A DNA stretch of 44,433 nucleotides from Gammaproteobacteria bacterium (lineage in GTDB: Bacteria > Pseudomonadota > Gammaproteobacteria > Steroidobacterales > Steroidobacteraceae): assembly GCA_020029535.1 (NCBI GenBank), contig JAIBJM010000012.1, positions 1 through 44,433 of the forward strand. The letters run 5' to 3'. The position numbers were made by a program, and so were the translations under genes. Positions within the stretch are counted from its first letter, which is position 1, and every line of letters begins with the position of its first letter. Positions 34,543 to 42,207 of the stretch are shown here, in pieces. The notes beneath the pieces are model-generated. The model was not told the DNA's origin. It did no database searches and worked only from the letters and a program-made list of their open reading frames with translations.

Positions 34543-34646
34543 GCGCTGAGCATGTACCAATATTTCCACCGCCACCAGTGCGGCGGAACATCTCTGGCCG
34601 TCGGCCGGCGCCGACAAAGTGACAGCCGTTGAACGCGTCCCGACTG

Positions 34647-35390
34647 ATGCATCTGATTGCCCATCGCGGCAATGCCAGCGAATTTCCCGAGAACACCCTG
34701 CCAGCCTTCGTTTCAGCGCTGGAGCTGGGGGTGCGCTTCCTGGAACTGGATGTGCAGTTGTCATCGGACGGAGTGCCGGTGGTGATCCACGACGCCGAGC
34801 TGCCGCGTACCACCGGCGTGCCGGGCAGCGTATTCGATCAGGAAGCCGCCACGCTGCGGCAACTGAATGCCGGCGAACCGACCCGCTTCGGCGATCGCTT
34901 CAGCGACGTACGACTGCCGCTGCTGAAGGATGTGCTGACGCTGCTGGAGCATCGTCCCGATGTCACGCTGTTCGTGGAGATCAAGCGCGAAAGCCTGCTG
35001 CAGTTCGGTCACGATGTGGTGGTGGCCGCCATCGCCGACACGCTGCGTCCGCGCCGCCAGCAATGCGTGGTGATCTCCTTCGACCTGACCGCCGTGCAGC
35101 GCGCGCGCCAGCTGGCCGGCCTGCCGGTGGGCTGGGTGCTGAGCGACTACGACAGTCATTCGCAGCTGAAATGCGAAGCTTTGCGGCCGGATTATCTGTT
35201 CTGCAATCACCGCAAGCTGCCGCGCAGCGGTCCGCTGTGGCGCGGTCCCTGGCGCTGGGCCATCTATGAAGTGCGCTCCACCGAGCTGGCATTGCAGCTG
35301 GCCAGCCGCGGCGCGGACTATATCGAGACCATGATGGTGCGCGACATGAGCCGCGCGATGCGGGCGTTGCCCGGCAACGGCGGCTCATGA
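34647..35390 (+). CDS. Glycerophosphodiester phosphodiesterase (UgpQ-like, cytoplasmic)
   Basis: Hydrolyses glycerophosphodiesters to glycerol-3-phosphate and an alcohol. The 247-residue protein has the GDPD motifs: LIAHRGNASEFPENTLPAF with the catalytic HR, ELDVQLSSDGVPVVIHD with the metal-binding E and D and the second catalytic His, and LFVEIKRES. There is no signal peptide, so it acts in the cytoplasm. I chose ATG 34647 (MHLIAHRG), the usual family start; an in-frame TTG at 34629 would add 6 residues, and neither has a good ribosome site. It overlaps the GlpD-like gene by 4 bases. The next two genes use the glycerol-3-phosphate it makes, or make more of it. Confidence 0.93.
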   Translation: MHLIAHRGNASEFPENTLPAFVSALELGVRFLELDVQLSSDGVPVVIHDAELPRTTGVPGSVFDQEAATLRQLNAGEPTRFGDRFSDVRLPLLKDVLTLLEHRPDVTLFVEIKRESLLQFGHDVVVAAIADTLRPRRQQCVVISFDLTAVQRARQLAGLPVGWVLSDYDSHSQLKCEALRPDYLFCNHRKLPRSGPLWRGPWRWAIYEVRSTELALQLASRGADYIETMMVRDMSRAMRALPGNGGS

Positions 35391-36568
35391 GCGGCGACTA
35401 CGACGTGGTGATTGCCGGCGGCGGCATTCACGGTGTCGGCATCGCACAGGCCGCAGCGGCAGCCGGACATTCGGTGCTGCTTCTGGAGAAGACCGCGCTG
35501 GCCAGCGGCTCTTCGAGCCGCTCCAGCAAGCTGATCCACGGCGGCCTGCGCTACCTGGAATCCGCACAACTGCGGCTGGTGCGCGCAAGCCTGCATGAGC
35601 GCAGCACGCTGCTGCGCATTGCACCGGAGCTGGTGCAGCTGCAGCGCTTCCACATTCCGGTCTACCGGCGCACACGTCGCCGCCCATGGCAGCTGCGAAT
35701 CGGTCTGTCGCTGTATGCGGTGCTTGGCGGCTTCGCCACCGGCACCGGCTTCGGCACGGTGCCGCGCTCGCAATGGGCGCAGCTGGACGGGCTGGATACC
35801 GAGCATCTCCAGGCGGTGTACTGGTATCACGATGCGCAGACCGACGATGCACTGCTGACGGCCGCAGTGATGCGTTCAGCGCAGCAGCTGGGCGCGGAAC
35901 TGGCGCAGCCGGCATGTTTCGTGGCGGCCACGCTCACCGACGATGCCGCCATCGTGCGCTACCGGCAGCACGACACGGACCGCGAATGCCGCGCGCGGGT
36001 GCTGATCAATGCCGGCGGGCCCTGGGCCGGGCAGCTGGCGCGCCAGATCAGCCCGTCCATTCCGGTACCGCCTCTGCAGCTGGTGCAGGGCACGCACATC
36101 GTGCTGCCCGGCCGGCCCGAACGCGGTTTCTACTATGTGGAGAGTCCGCGCGACGGCCGCGCGATTTTCATCATGCCCTGGCATGGGCAGACGCTGATCG
36201 GCACCACCGAGCTGCCCTTCCATGGCGATCCGGACAGCGTGGCGCCCACTGCGCGCGAAGTGGCCTATCTGCTGGGCGTGGCGCGTCATTACTTCCCGAA
36301 GTACCGCGCGATGAATGCATCGACAGTGAAGGATTCCTTCGCCGGCCTGCGCGTGCTGCCGGCAGGCGCAGGACACGCTTTCCATCGCTCACGCGAAACA
36401 CTGCTGCTGACCGATCGCATCCAGCGGCCGCGCGTGCTGTCGGTGTATGGCGGCAAGCTGACCACCTGGCGCGCGGTGTCAGCGCGGGTGTTGCAGCAGG
36501 TGGCGGCATCGCTGCCCACGCGCAGGGCGCGCGCACGCACCGACCAGCTGCCGTTGCGGGCGCACTGA
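35387..36568 (+). CDS. GlpD-like FAD-dependent glycerol-3-phosphate dehydrogenase, short form
   Basis: A 393-residue flavoprotein of the GlpD/DAO fold that should oxidise glycerol-3-phosphate to dihydroxyacetone phosphate. The FAD motif is VVIAGGGIHGVGIAQAAAAAGHSVLLLEK. GlpD marks are SGSSSRSSKLIHGGLRYLE, GPWAGQLARQI, GRAIFIMPWHGQTLIGTTEL and VKDSFAGLRVLP. It ends soon after LSVYGGKLTTWRAVSARV, so the C-terminal helical domain of E. coli GlpD (~100 residues) is absent. It lies between the phosphodiesterase (4-base overlap) and the kinase (1-base overlap), forming a compact glycerophosphodiester/glycerol operon. Confidence 0.9.
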   Translation: MSGDYDVVIAGGGIHGVGIAQAAAAAGHSVLLLEKTALASGSSSRSSKLIHGGLRYLESAQLRLVRASLHERSTLLRIAPELVQLQRFHIPVYRRTRRRPWQLRIGLSLYAVLGGFATGTGFGTVPRSQWAQLDGLDTEHLQAVYWYHDAQTDDALLTAAVMRSAQQLGAELAQPACFVAATLTDDAAIVRYRQHDTDRECRARVLINAGGPWAGQLARQISPSIPVPPLQLVQGTHIVLPGRPERGFYYVESPRDGRAIFIMPWHGQTLIGTTELPFHGDPDSVAPTAREVAYLLGVARHYFPKYRAMNASTVKDSFAGLRVLPAGAGHAFHRSRETLLLTDRIQRPRVLSVYGGKLTTWRAVSARVLQQVAASLPTRRARARTDQLPLRAH

Positions 36569-37971
36569 TGCGCACCGTGCTGGCGCTGGATCAGGGCAGC
36601 CACGCCAGCCGCGCCGTTCTCTTCGATCGGCACGGCACGCTGCTCGCCAGCAGCAAGATCGCCATCGCGGTCCATCGCGGCAGCAACGGCGAGGTGGAGC
36701 ACGATGCCGGCGAACTGGCCGATTCGCTGCGGCAGGCCACCGCGCAGCTGCTGACTCAGGTGCCAGCGGCACAGATCGAAGCAACCGCACTGGCCACACA
36801 ACGCTCCACGGTGGTGTGCTTCGACCGGCGCGATGCCGCACCGCTGAGCGCCGCCCTCTCCTGGCAGGATCGGCGCAACGCCGACTGGCTGCAGGGTTTC
36901 GCCGCTCACACGGATCTGATCCGCGCACGCACCGGACTGCCGCTGTCGCCGCACTACGGCGCCGCGAAGATGCGCTGGTGTCTGGATCATTTGCCCACCG
37001 TGCAGGCCGCCGCCCGCGCCGGCACGCTGTGCGTCGGCCCGCTGTCGGCCTTTTTGGTGTCGAGCCTCACCGGCGGCAGGCCGCTGGCCGATCCGGCCAA
37101 TGCCTCGCGCACGCTGCTGTGGGATTCGGCACGGCTGGACTGGTGCGATAAACTGCTGCAGCTGTTCGGCATCCAGCGTTCATGGCTGCCGCAATGTGCC
37201 AGCAGCCGCGCCGATTACGGCGAGCTGCGCATTGCGGGTCGCCAGCTGCGCCTCACGGCCGTGACCGGTGATCAGTCAGCGGTACCCTTCGCAGCGGGAC
37301 TACCCGATCCGGGCACGGCCTACATCAATCTCGGCACCGGCGCTTTCATCCAGCGTCCGCTGCACCAGCGCCCCGCCGATCCGGCGCCGCTGCTCGGCAG
37401 TGTGCTGGCCTCATTGCCGGAACCGCTGTATTCGCTGGAAGGCACAGTGAATGGCGCTGGTAGCGCGGTCAGCTGGTATGTCACGCAGAACAATCTGGAT
37501 GAAGCGACGCTGTGGCCGGCACTGGAACAGCTGCCGCAAACGGCAGCGCTGCCCTTGCTGGTCAACGGCGTTGGCGGCCTCGGTTCGCCGTGGTGGCGCG
37601 CCGCGCAGCCCACGCATTTCATCGGCGCCGGCAATACCCTCGAATGCTTTGCCGCAGTGATCGACAGCATCGTGCTGCTGATCGCGGTCAACTTCCGGCT
37701 GCTGTCGCAGGCCGCGCCGCCACTGACACGGGTGCTGGTGGCCGGCGGCATCAGCCGCTCGGACTGGCTATGCCGGCGACTGGCGGCGGCGCTCGGCGTG
37801 CCGGTGCAACGTCTGGACAGCGAGGCCAGCGCGCGCGGCGCCGCAGCGTTGGCGGCGCCGGAACTGGCCGCCAGCTGGCAGGCCTCTCTGCAGGAATGCT
37901 TCGAACCTGAATTCATTCAAGAGGTTGCGGAACGCGGCCACCGCCTGCAGCAATTGCTGGATCAGCCCTGA
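36568..37971 (+). CDS. FGGY-family carbohydrate kinase, glycerol kinase-like
   Basis: A 467-residue kinase that probably phosphorylates glycerol. The N-terminal phosphate loop is LALDQGSHASRAVLFDRHG, and LATQRSTVVCFDRRDAAPLSAALSWQDRRNADW matches the GlpK region around the substrate site. YINLGTGAF and LVAGGISRSDWLCRRLAAALGVPV are the later FGGY signatures. It is about 30 residues shorter than E. coli GlpK and fairly divergent, so a related polyol is possible. The ATG at 36568 shares one base with the GlpD-like stop. No glpF or glpR is nearby. Confidence 0.87.
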   Translation: MRTVLALDQGSHASRAVLFDRHGTLLASSKIAIAVHRGSNGEVEHDAGELADSLRQATAQLLTQVPAAQIEATALATQRSTVVCFDRRDAAPLSAALSWQDRRNADWLQGFAAHTDLIRARTGLPLSPHYGAAKMRWCLDHLPTVQAAARAGTLCVGPLSAFLVSSLTGGRPLADPANASRTLLWDSARLDWCDKLLQLFGIQRSWLPQCASSRADYGELRIAGRQLRLTAVTGDQSAVPFAAGLPDPGTAYINLGTGAFIQRPLHQRPADPAPLLGSVLASLPEPLYSLEGTVNGAGSAVSWYVTQNNLDEATLWPALEQLPQTAALPLLVNGVGGLGSPWWRAAQPTHFIGAGNTLECFAAVIDSIVLLIAVNFRLLSQAAPPLTRVLVAGGISRSDWLCRRLAAALGVPVQRLDSEASARGAAALAAPELAASWQASLQECFEPEFIQEVAERGHRLQQLLDQP

Positions 37972-39014
37972 CCGGCAAAGCTGTCGAACTGCGCCAACGT
38001 GAACCGATCGGCGAAGCCCGGACCGAGGAAGCGGTCCATGAAACCGCAATGCCCACCGTATGCGGGACTGGTGATGGCAAGCAGCGGATGTTGCGCCATG
38101 CGCGGCACATCATCGGACGGAATCATGGGGTCATCCCTGGCGATCAGCACCCGCGCCGGAATCTGCAGTGTCCGCAACCGCTCGGCAGCGATCGAGTAGC
38201 CTTCGAGATAGGCCTCGCAGCTGGAGAAATCGGTATGCCGCCGCACCAGCTCGGCCGTCATGGTGCGCAGATCACGCGACTTCAGCAGCGCCTCGAACCG
38301 GTAGTGCTGCGGCCAGTGCCGCTGCTTGAGGCGCAGTGAGCGCGACCAGCGCAGCACAAAGTAGTCGTGATACAGCGACCAGCCTTTTTCGAGTGCGCAC
38401 AGCGTGCGCTGCGGGTCGATCACCGGGGAGATGGCCACCACCCCGCCCAGATTGGGGGGCAGCGCATCGCCAGCCGCCACGCGCAGCAGAAAATTGCCGC
38501 CTAGCGAAAAGCCGGCCATGTAAAGCCGCGCCGATCCGCAGCGTTCGGCCACCTGCCGGACTGCCGCTGCCACTTCAGGCAACCGGCAGGAGTGGAACAG
38601 TTCGCTGTTCAGCGCATGCGTGCCGCCATGATCACGCAGGTTCAGTCGCACCACCTGGTAGCCATGAGCATGCAGCTCGGCGGCCAGCGACAGCACGTAG
38701 AGGGAATCCACGCTGCCTTCCCAGCCATGCAACAACAGTGACCAGCGTCCATTGGGCTGAGCCGGTGCGCTGTGCCAGGCCTGCAGTCGGCCCAGCTGAC
38801 CGCAATCCAGCAGCCACGGTGTAGCCACCGCGCGCAATCGTTGCGAACGGCGCCATACGTTCCAGCGCCGCGGCGGCAGACTGGGCAGGATGGATTGCAG
38901 GTGCGCATTGCGCAGCCATGCCGGCGGATTGAAACCGCCCTCGAATGTGGCACTCAGCGTCGCGGGCTCCAGTGCACTTCGAGTCTGTTGTTGGCGGCCG
39001 CTGCGCGATTCCAC
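37962..39014 (-). CDS. YheT-family alpha/beta hydrolase
   Basis: A 350-residue hydrolase of the YheT/EMB8 group, whose substrate is unknown. The family N-terminus PPAWLRNAHLQSILPSLPPRR is clear, then the oxyanion region LLLHGWEGSVDSLY, the nucleophile elbow MAGFSLGGN, and the C-terminal aspartate/histidine region (LIARDDPMIPSD; SPAYGGHCGFMDRF). The only start codon that keeps the N-terminus is a GTG at 39014, which overlaps the end of the REC-domain gene by 61 bases; a nearby CTG is possible. It converges with the kinase gene and overlaps its last 10 bases. Confidence 0.9.
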   Translation of the reverse strand: MESRSGRQQQTRSALEPATLSATFEGGFNPPAWLRNAHLQSILPSLPPRRWNVWRRSQRLRAVATPWLLDCGQLGRLQAWHSAPAQPNGRWSLLLHGWEGSVDSLYVLSLAAELHAHGYQVVRLNLRDHGGTHALNSELFHSCRLPEVAAAVRQVAERCGSARLYMAGFSLGGNFLLRVAAGDALPPNLGGVVAISPVIDPQRTLCALEKGWSLYHDYFVLRWSRSLRLKQRHWPQHYRFEALLKSRDLRTMTAELVRRHTDFSSCEAYLEGYSIAAERLRTLQIPARVLIARDDPMIPSDDVPRMAQHPLLAITSPAYGGHCGFMDRFLGPGFADRFTLAQFDSFAGQG

Positions 39015-40309
39015 TCGCCCGCGGTCAGCGCGTCGGTAACGGCTGGATAGGCCTGTTGCACTTCCTCGGCGCTGCCACTACCGATCTGCACCTCAAAGGC
39101 GTTGCCGGCGCGGGCGCGCTGGGCGGCGACCATGTTGGCAAAGGCCACCGATTCGCGTTGCGCCGCTGTAGCCGAGTCGAGCGGATTGCCGACCGAATCG
39201 CACCTGGCATAGGGCGTCTCGGCGCTGGCCGGAGCCGACGCCACGCCGTCGGTGCCGCCGGCCGCGACGCAGAAGCGTCCGGGGAAGCTGCGCAGCTGCA
39301 CCACGCCCTGGAAATTCTGCGCAGCCAGCCGTTCGAGCAGTGCCTGCACGCGCTCCACGCGCGCGCCGGACAACGGCGCCTCACCGAAGGGCACCGGTTC
39401 GATCACCGTGTCTGCCGCGATGGTCGCCGCTTCGGGCAATACCGCGCCAGCGGCTGCAGGCGCCACCAGTGGCGCGGCAGCCAGCGTCTGCATGTGCGCG
39501 CTGGCCTGCTGCAGTTCGGTCTGCACGCCGGTCAGCTGCTGCTGCAACTGGCGCTGCTGATCCAGCGCGCGATACCACAGCACGCCGACGCCAATGGCCA
39601 GCACGGCGGCCAGACCGCCCAGGACCAGCGCCAGTCGGCTGGCGCCGGACGGCTCGCGGCTTGCAGCCGGCGTCTCGTCGCGCAGCAGCAGGCGCAGATC
39701 GCCGACGATGCGATCGGCATTGGATTCCAGGTTCTCCACCACAAAGCGGCGCAGCTCCACCGACTGCTCCTGCAGCAGGCTTTCGACCAGCGCCCGCACG
39801 TCTGCCGGCAGCACGCGCAGCTCCTGGCGCTCTGCCATAACAGACATCGGCGGCGCGGCTGCAGCCGCGGGGACAGGTGCGGCCGTCGCCGATGGTGCAA
39901 TGATGGTAGTGGCCGAACTGTCCTGTGTACGGCGCTCCGGCAGCAGATGCAGCTGGAACAGCGCCTTGCTGACATCGGCGGGCTTGGTCTGCTTCGGCAG
40001 CACACCCAGCGCGCCCAGCGCGCGCGCCTGGCTGAGGTACAGCTCGCCTTCCTGCGAGGTGTACATGAGGATGGGAATGGTGGCGGTGCGCGGATCGTTC
40101 TTGATGGCCTGCACGGCCTGGAAGCCGTCCATGCCCGGCATCAGATGATCCATGAAGATCACGTCGGGCCGCTGCTGGCGCAGATAGTCGATGGCCTCTT
40201 CGGCCGACTCGGCAGTGTCGACCACCAGGTCATGCCGCTCGAGGATGCGCGCCAGGAATGCGCGCGCCGACTTGGAATCGTCGACTACCAGAGCACGTTT
40301 CACCGTCAT
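38954..40309 (-). CDS. Response-regulator receiver domain fused to a TM segment and periplasmic domain
   Basis: A 451-residue protein with an unusual layout. Residues 1-120 are a receiver domain with the acidic pocket D10-D11, phospho-acceptor D54 in IFMDHLMPGMDGF, T84 and K106. Then come a Pro/Ala linker, a helical stretch (ALVESLLQEQSVELRRFVVENL), a TM helix at ~225-247 (RLALVLGGLAAVLAIGVGVLW) and a coiled coil (LDQQRQLQQQLTGVQTELQQASAHMQ). The C-terminal ~160 residues should lie in the periplasm and faintly resemble an OmpA/MotB-type domain (RVQALLERLAAQNFQGVVQLRSF, a Cys pair, AQRESVAFANMVAAQRARAG). It could carry a phosphorylation signal outward. No histidine kinase is adjacent. Confidence 0.85.
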   Translation of the reverse strand: MTVKRALVVDDSKSARAFLARILERHDLVVDTAESAEEAIDYLRQQRPDVIFMDHLMPGMDGFQAVQAIKNDPRTATIPILMYTSQEGELYLSQARALGALGVLPKQTKPADVSKALFQLHLLPERRTQDSSATTIIAPSATAAPVPAAAAAPPMSVMAERQELRVLPADVRALVESLLQEQSVELRRFVVENLESNADRIVGDLRLLLRDETPAASREPSGASRLALVLGGLAAVLAIGVGVLWYRALDQQRQLQQQLTGVQTELQQASAHMQTLAAAPLVAPAAAGAVLPEAATIAADTVIEPVPFGEAPLSGARVERVQALLERLAAQNFQGVVQLRSFPGRFCVAAGGTDGVASAPASAETPYARCDSVGNPLDSATAAQRESVAFANMVAAQRARAGNAFEVQIGSGSAEEVQQAYPAVTDALTAGEWNRAAAANNRLEVHWSPRR

Positions 40310-40359
40310 GTCCCGCCTGAGCTGAGCCCTGACAGGATGTTAGCGCAACGCCGGCCTGG

Positions 40360-41562
40360 TCAGGCGGTTCTCGCCAATCGCGGTTCGCGGCGCATGTTGT
40401 GCAACGGCTCCGCGCCGCAGATGCGCTGATAGAACTCCATCATGCGGCGCGCCATGATTTCCGATGACCAGCCGCGCGCGTACAGGCGCGCCTGCGACGC
40501 CGCACGTTCACGCCGCAACGGATCTTCGATCATATCCAGCACGGCGCGCGCGAAGGGCTCGGTCTCCTCGACACAGATGCGCGCGCCGCAGCCCGGTTGC
40601 AGTATCGACGCCGTACCCAGTTCAGCCGTCGATACCACGGCACAGCCCTGCGCCATGGCCTCGAGCAGCACCAGACCCTGCGTTTCGGTACGCGAGGCAA
40701 ACACGAACACGTCGGCGGACGCGTAGCAGTCGGCCAGGCCCTGCTCGCGATCGAGGTAGCCGATGAAACGCACATCGCGCGCCAGGCCCAGCTGCCGCGC
40801 CTGCTCGATCAGCGCTTCGCGCGCCGGTCCCTCGCCGGCAATCACCAGCAGCGCATCGGGCCGCGCCTGGCGCAGCAACGCGAAACTCTGCAGCAGGAAG
40901 CCGATGTTCTTCTCATGCGCCACGCGCCCCACATACAGCAGCAGCGGCCGGCCGCGCGGAATGTCGTGCACGGCGCGGAAGCGTTCGGCATCGCCATGCC
41001 GGTAACGGTCCGGCGGCAATCCGGTGGGAATCACCTCGATCGGCGTCTCGACGCCATACTCCAGCAGCAACTGCCGCATCGGCTGCGAGGGCGCCACCAG
41101 TCCGTCCAGTTGCGCGCACTGTGAACGCGTGAACCGACGCGCCAGCAGCCGGCCAAGGCGGCGCGGCAGCACCGGCACATAGTGATGCAGGTATTCCTCG
41201 AAGAAGGTGTGATAGGTGGCGACCACCGGCGCGCCAGCGGCGCGTGCGAACTTCACACCGGCGTAGTGGGCCACGAAGGGCGTGTGGATGTGCACCAGGT
41301 CGAAACGCTGGCTGCGCAGCTGGGCCAGACTGTTCTGCAATGCCCGCCAAGGCATGTAGCGGTCTTCCGGATCGCGCGGCACGCCGCGCGAGGCCACGCG
41401 CGTGATCGCAGGTTCCATATCGCGCCGCTGATTCGGATACTGCGGCGTCACCAGCACGGTTTCGACACCCAGTTTCGCCAGGTCGGCGCGAAAGGTGCAG
41501 ATCGAAGTGGAAACGCCATTGACGCGCGGAAAGTAGACGTCGGAGATGAACAGTACGCGCAT
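40360..41562 (-). CDS. GT4-family glycosyltransferase
   Basis: A 400-residue glycosyltransferase with a GT-B fold, probably using a nucleotide sugar to build a glycolipid. The N-terminal half starts MRVLFISDVYFPRVNGVSTS, typical of the diacylglycerol or PIM-type GT4 group, with HIHTPFVAHYAGVKFAR and TYHTFFEEYLHHYVP. The C-terminal half has LLLYVGRVAHEKNIGFLLQSF and the nucleotide-binding E-x7-E motif in ASRTETQGLVLLEAMAQG. It follows the PAP2 phosphatase gene by 3 bases on the same strand, so the two probably act on related lipid substrates. The acceptor is not determined. Confidence 0.92.
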   Translation of the reverse strand: MRVLFISDVYFPRVNGVSTSICTFRADLAKLGVETVLVTPQYPNQRRDMEPAITRVASRGVPRDPEDRYMPWRALQNSLAQLRSQRFDLVHIHTPFVAHYAGVKFARAAGAPVVATYHTFFEEYLHHYVPVLPRRLGRLLARRFTRSQCAQLDGLVAPSQPMRQLLLEYGVETPIEVIPTGLPPDRYRHGDAERFRAVHDIPRGRPLLLYVGRVAHEKNIGFLLQSFALLRQARPDALLVIAGEGPAREALIEQARQLGLARDVRFIGYLDREQGLADCYASADVFVFASRTETQGLVLLEAMAQGCAVVSTAELGTASILQPGCGARICVEETEPFARAVLDMIEDPLRRERAASQARLYARGWSSEIMARRMMEFYQRICGAEPLHNMRREPRLARTA

Positions 41563-41565
41563 GCT

Positions 41566-42129
41566 TCAGACCAGCGCCAGGCCGGCACCGGCCAGCGCCA
41601 GACCCAGCAGAGCTCCGGCCAGCACATCGCTGGGATAGTGCAGGCCCAGCACCACGCGCGAAGCGGCGATCAGCGTGGCCAGCGGCGCCAGCACCCAGCC
41701 CAGTTCCGGGAACTGCACCACGGCCTGGGTGGAAAAGCACACGGCGTGCAGAGTGTGTCCGGACGGAAAGCTGTAGCGATCCAGCGGCGGCATGGCCAGC
41801 GTGATACCGGGATGGCGGATGAAGGGGCGCTCGCGCACCAGTGTCTTCTTCAGCAGCTTGTACAGCGCCAGTCCGGCGGCGCCGGTCAGCATCATCACCA
41901 CTGAGGCGCGCAGACCCTCGCGACCGTACAGCAGCGGCAACAGCGCCAGCAGCAGGTACCACAGCGCGCCATCGCCGGCCCGGCTGGCGGCCTGCATGAC
42001 CCGCAGCAATGGCAGCCGCTCACTGCCGTGATTGAGCAACCGGCACAGCCGGTACTCGGCCAGGTCGAAGCGTGCCAGCAGATTCTGGGCTCGGTTCATG
42101 TCGGAAATCATGCGCGCCGGGTGAGTCAT
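41566..42129 (-). CDS. PAP2-family membrane phosphatase
   Basis: A ~187-residue membrane phosphatase that removes phosphate from a lipid such as phosphatidic acid, phosphatidylglycerophosphate or undecaprenyl pyrophosphate. The three PAP2 motifs are present: KKTLVRERPF, YSFPSGHTLHAVCF and SRVVLGLHYPSDVLAG. Four to five TM helices surround them. The start is uncertain: ATG 42129 (MTHPARMISDMNRAQ), 42111 and 42099 are all in frame and none has a strong ribosome site. It precedes the GT4 gene by 3 bases, and diverges from the large envelope protein gene. Confidence 0.9.
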   Translation of the reverse strand: MTHPARMISDMNRAQNLLARFDLAEYRLCRLLNHGSERLPLLRVMQAASRAGDGALWYLLLALLPLLYGREGLRASVVMMLTGAAGLALYKLLKKTLVRERPFIRHPGITLAMPPLDRYSFPSGHTLHAVCFSTQAVVQFPELGWVLAPLATLIAASRVVLGLHYPSDVLAGALLGLALAGAGLALV

Positions 42130-42207
42130 GGCAATGACGACCGTATGACGGTGCGATGACAGGCTGCGTGGCACCGCTGCGGCAGTGCACTTGGTTAAAC
42201 TGCAAAT

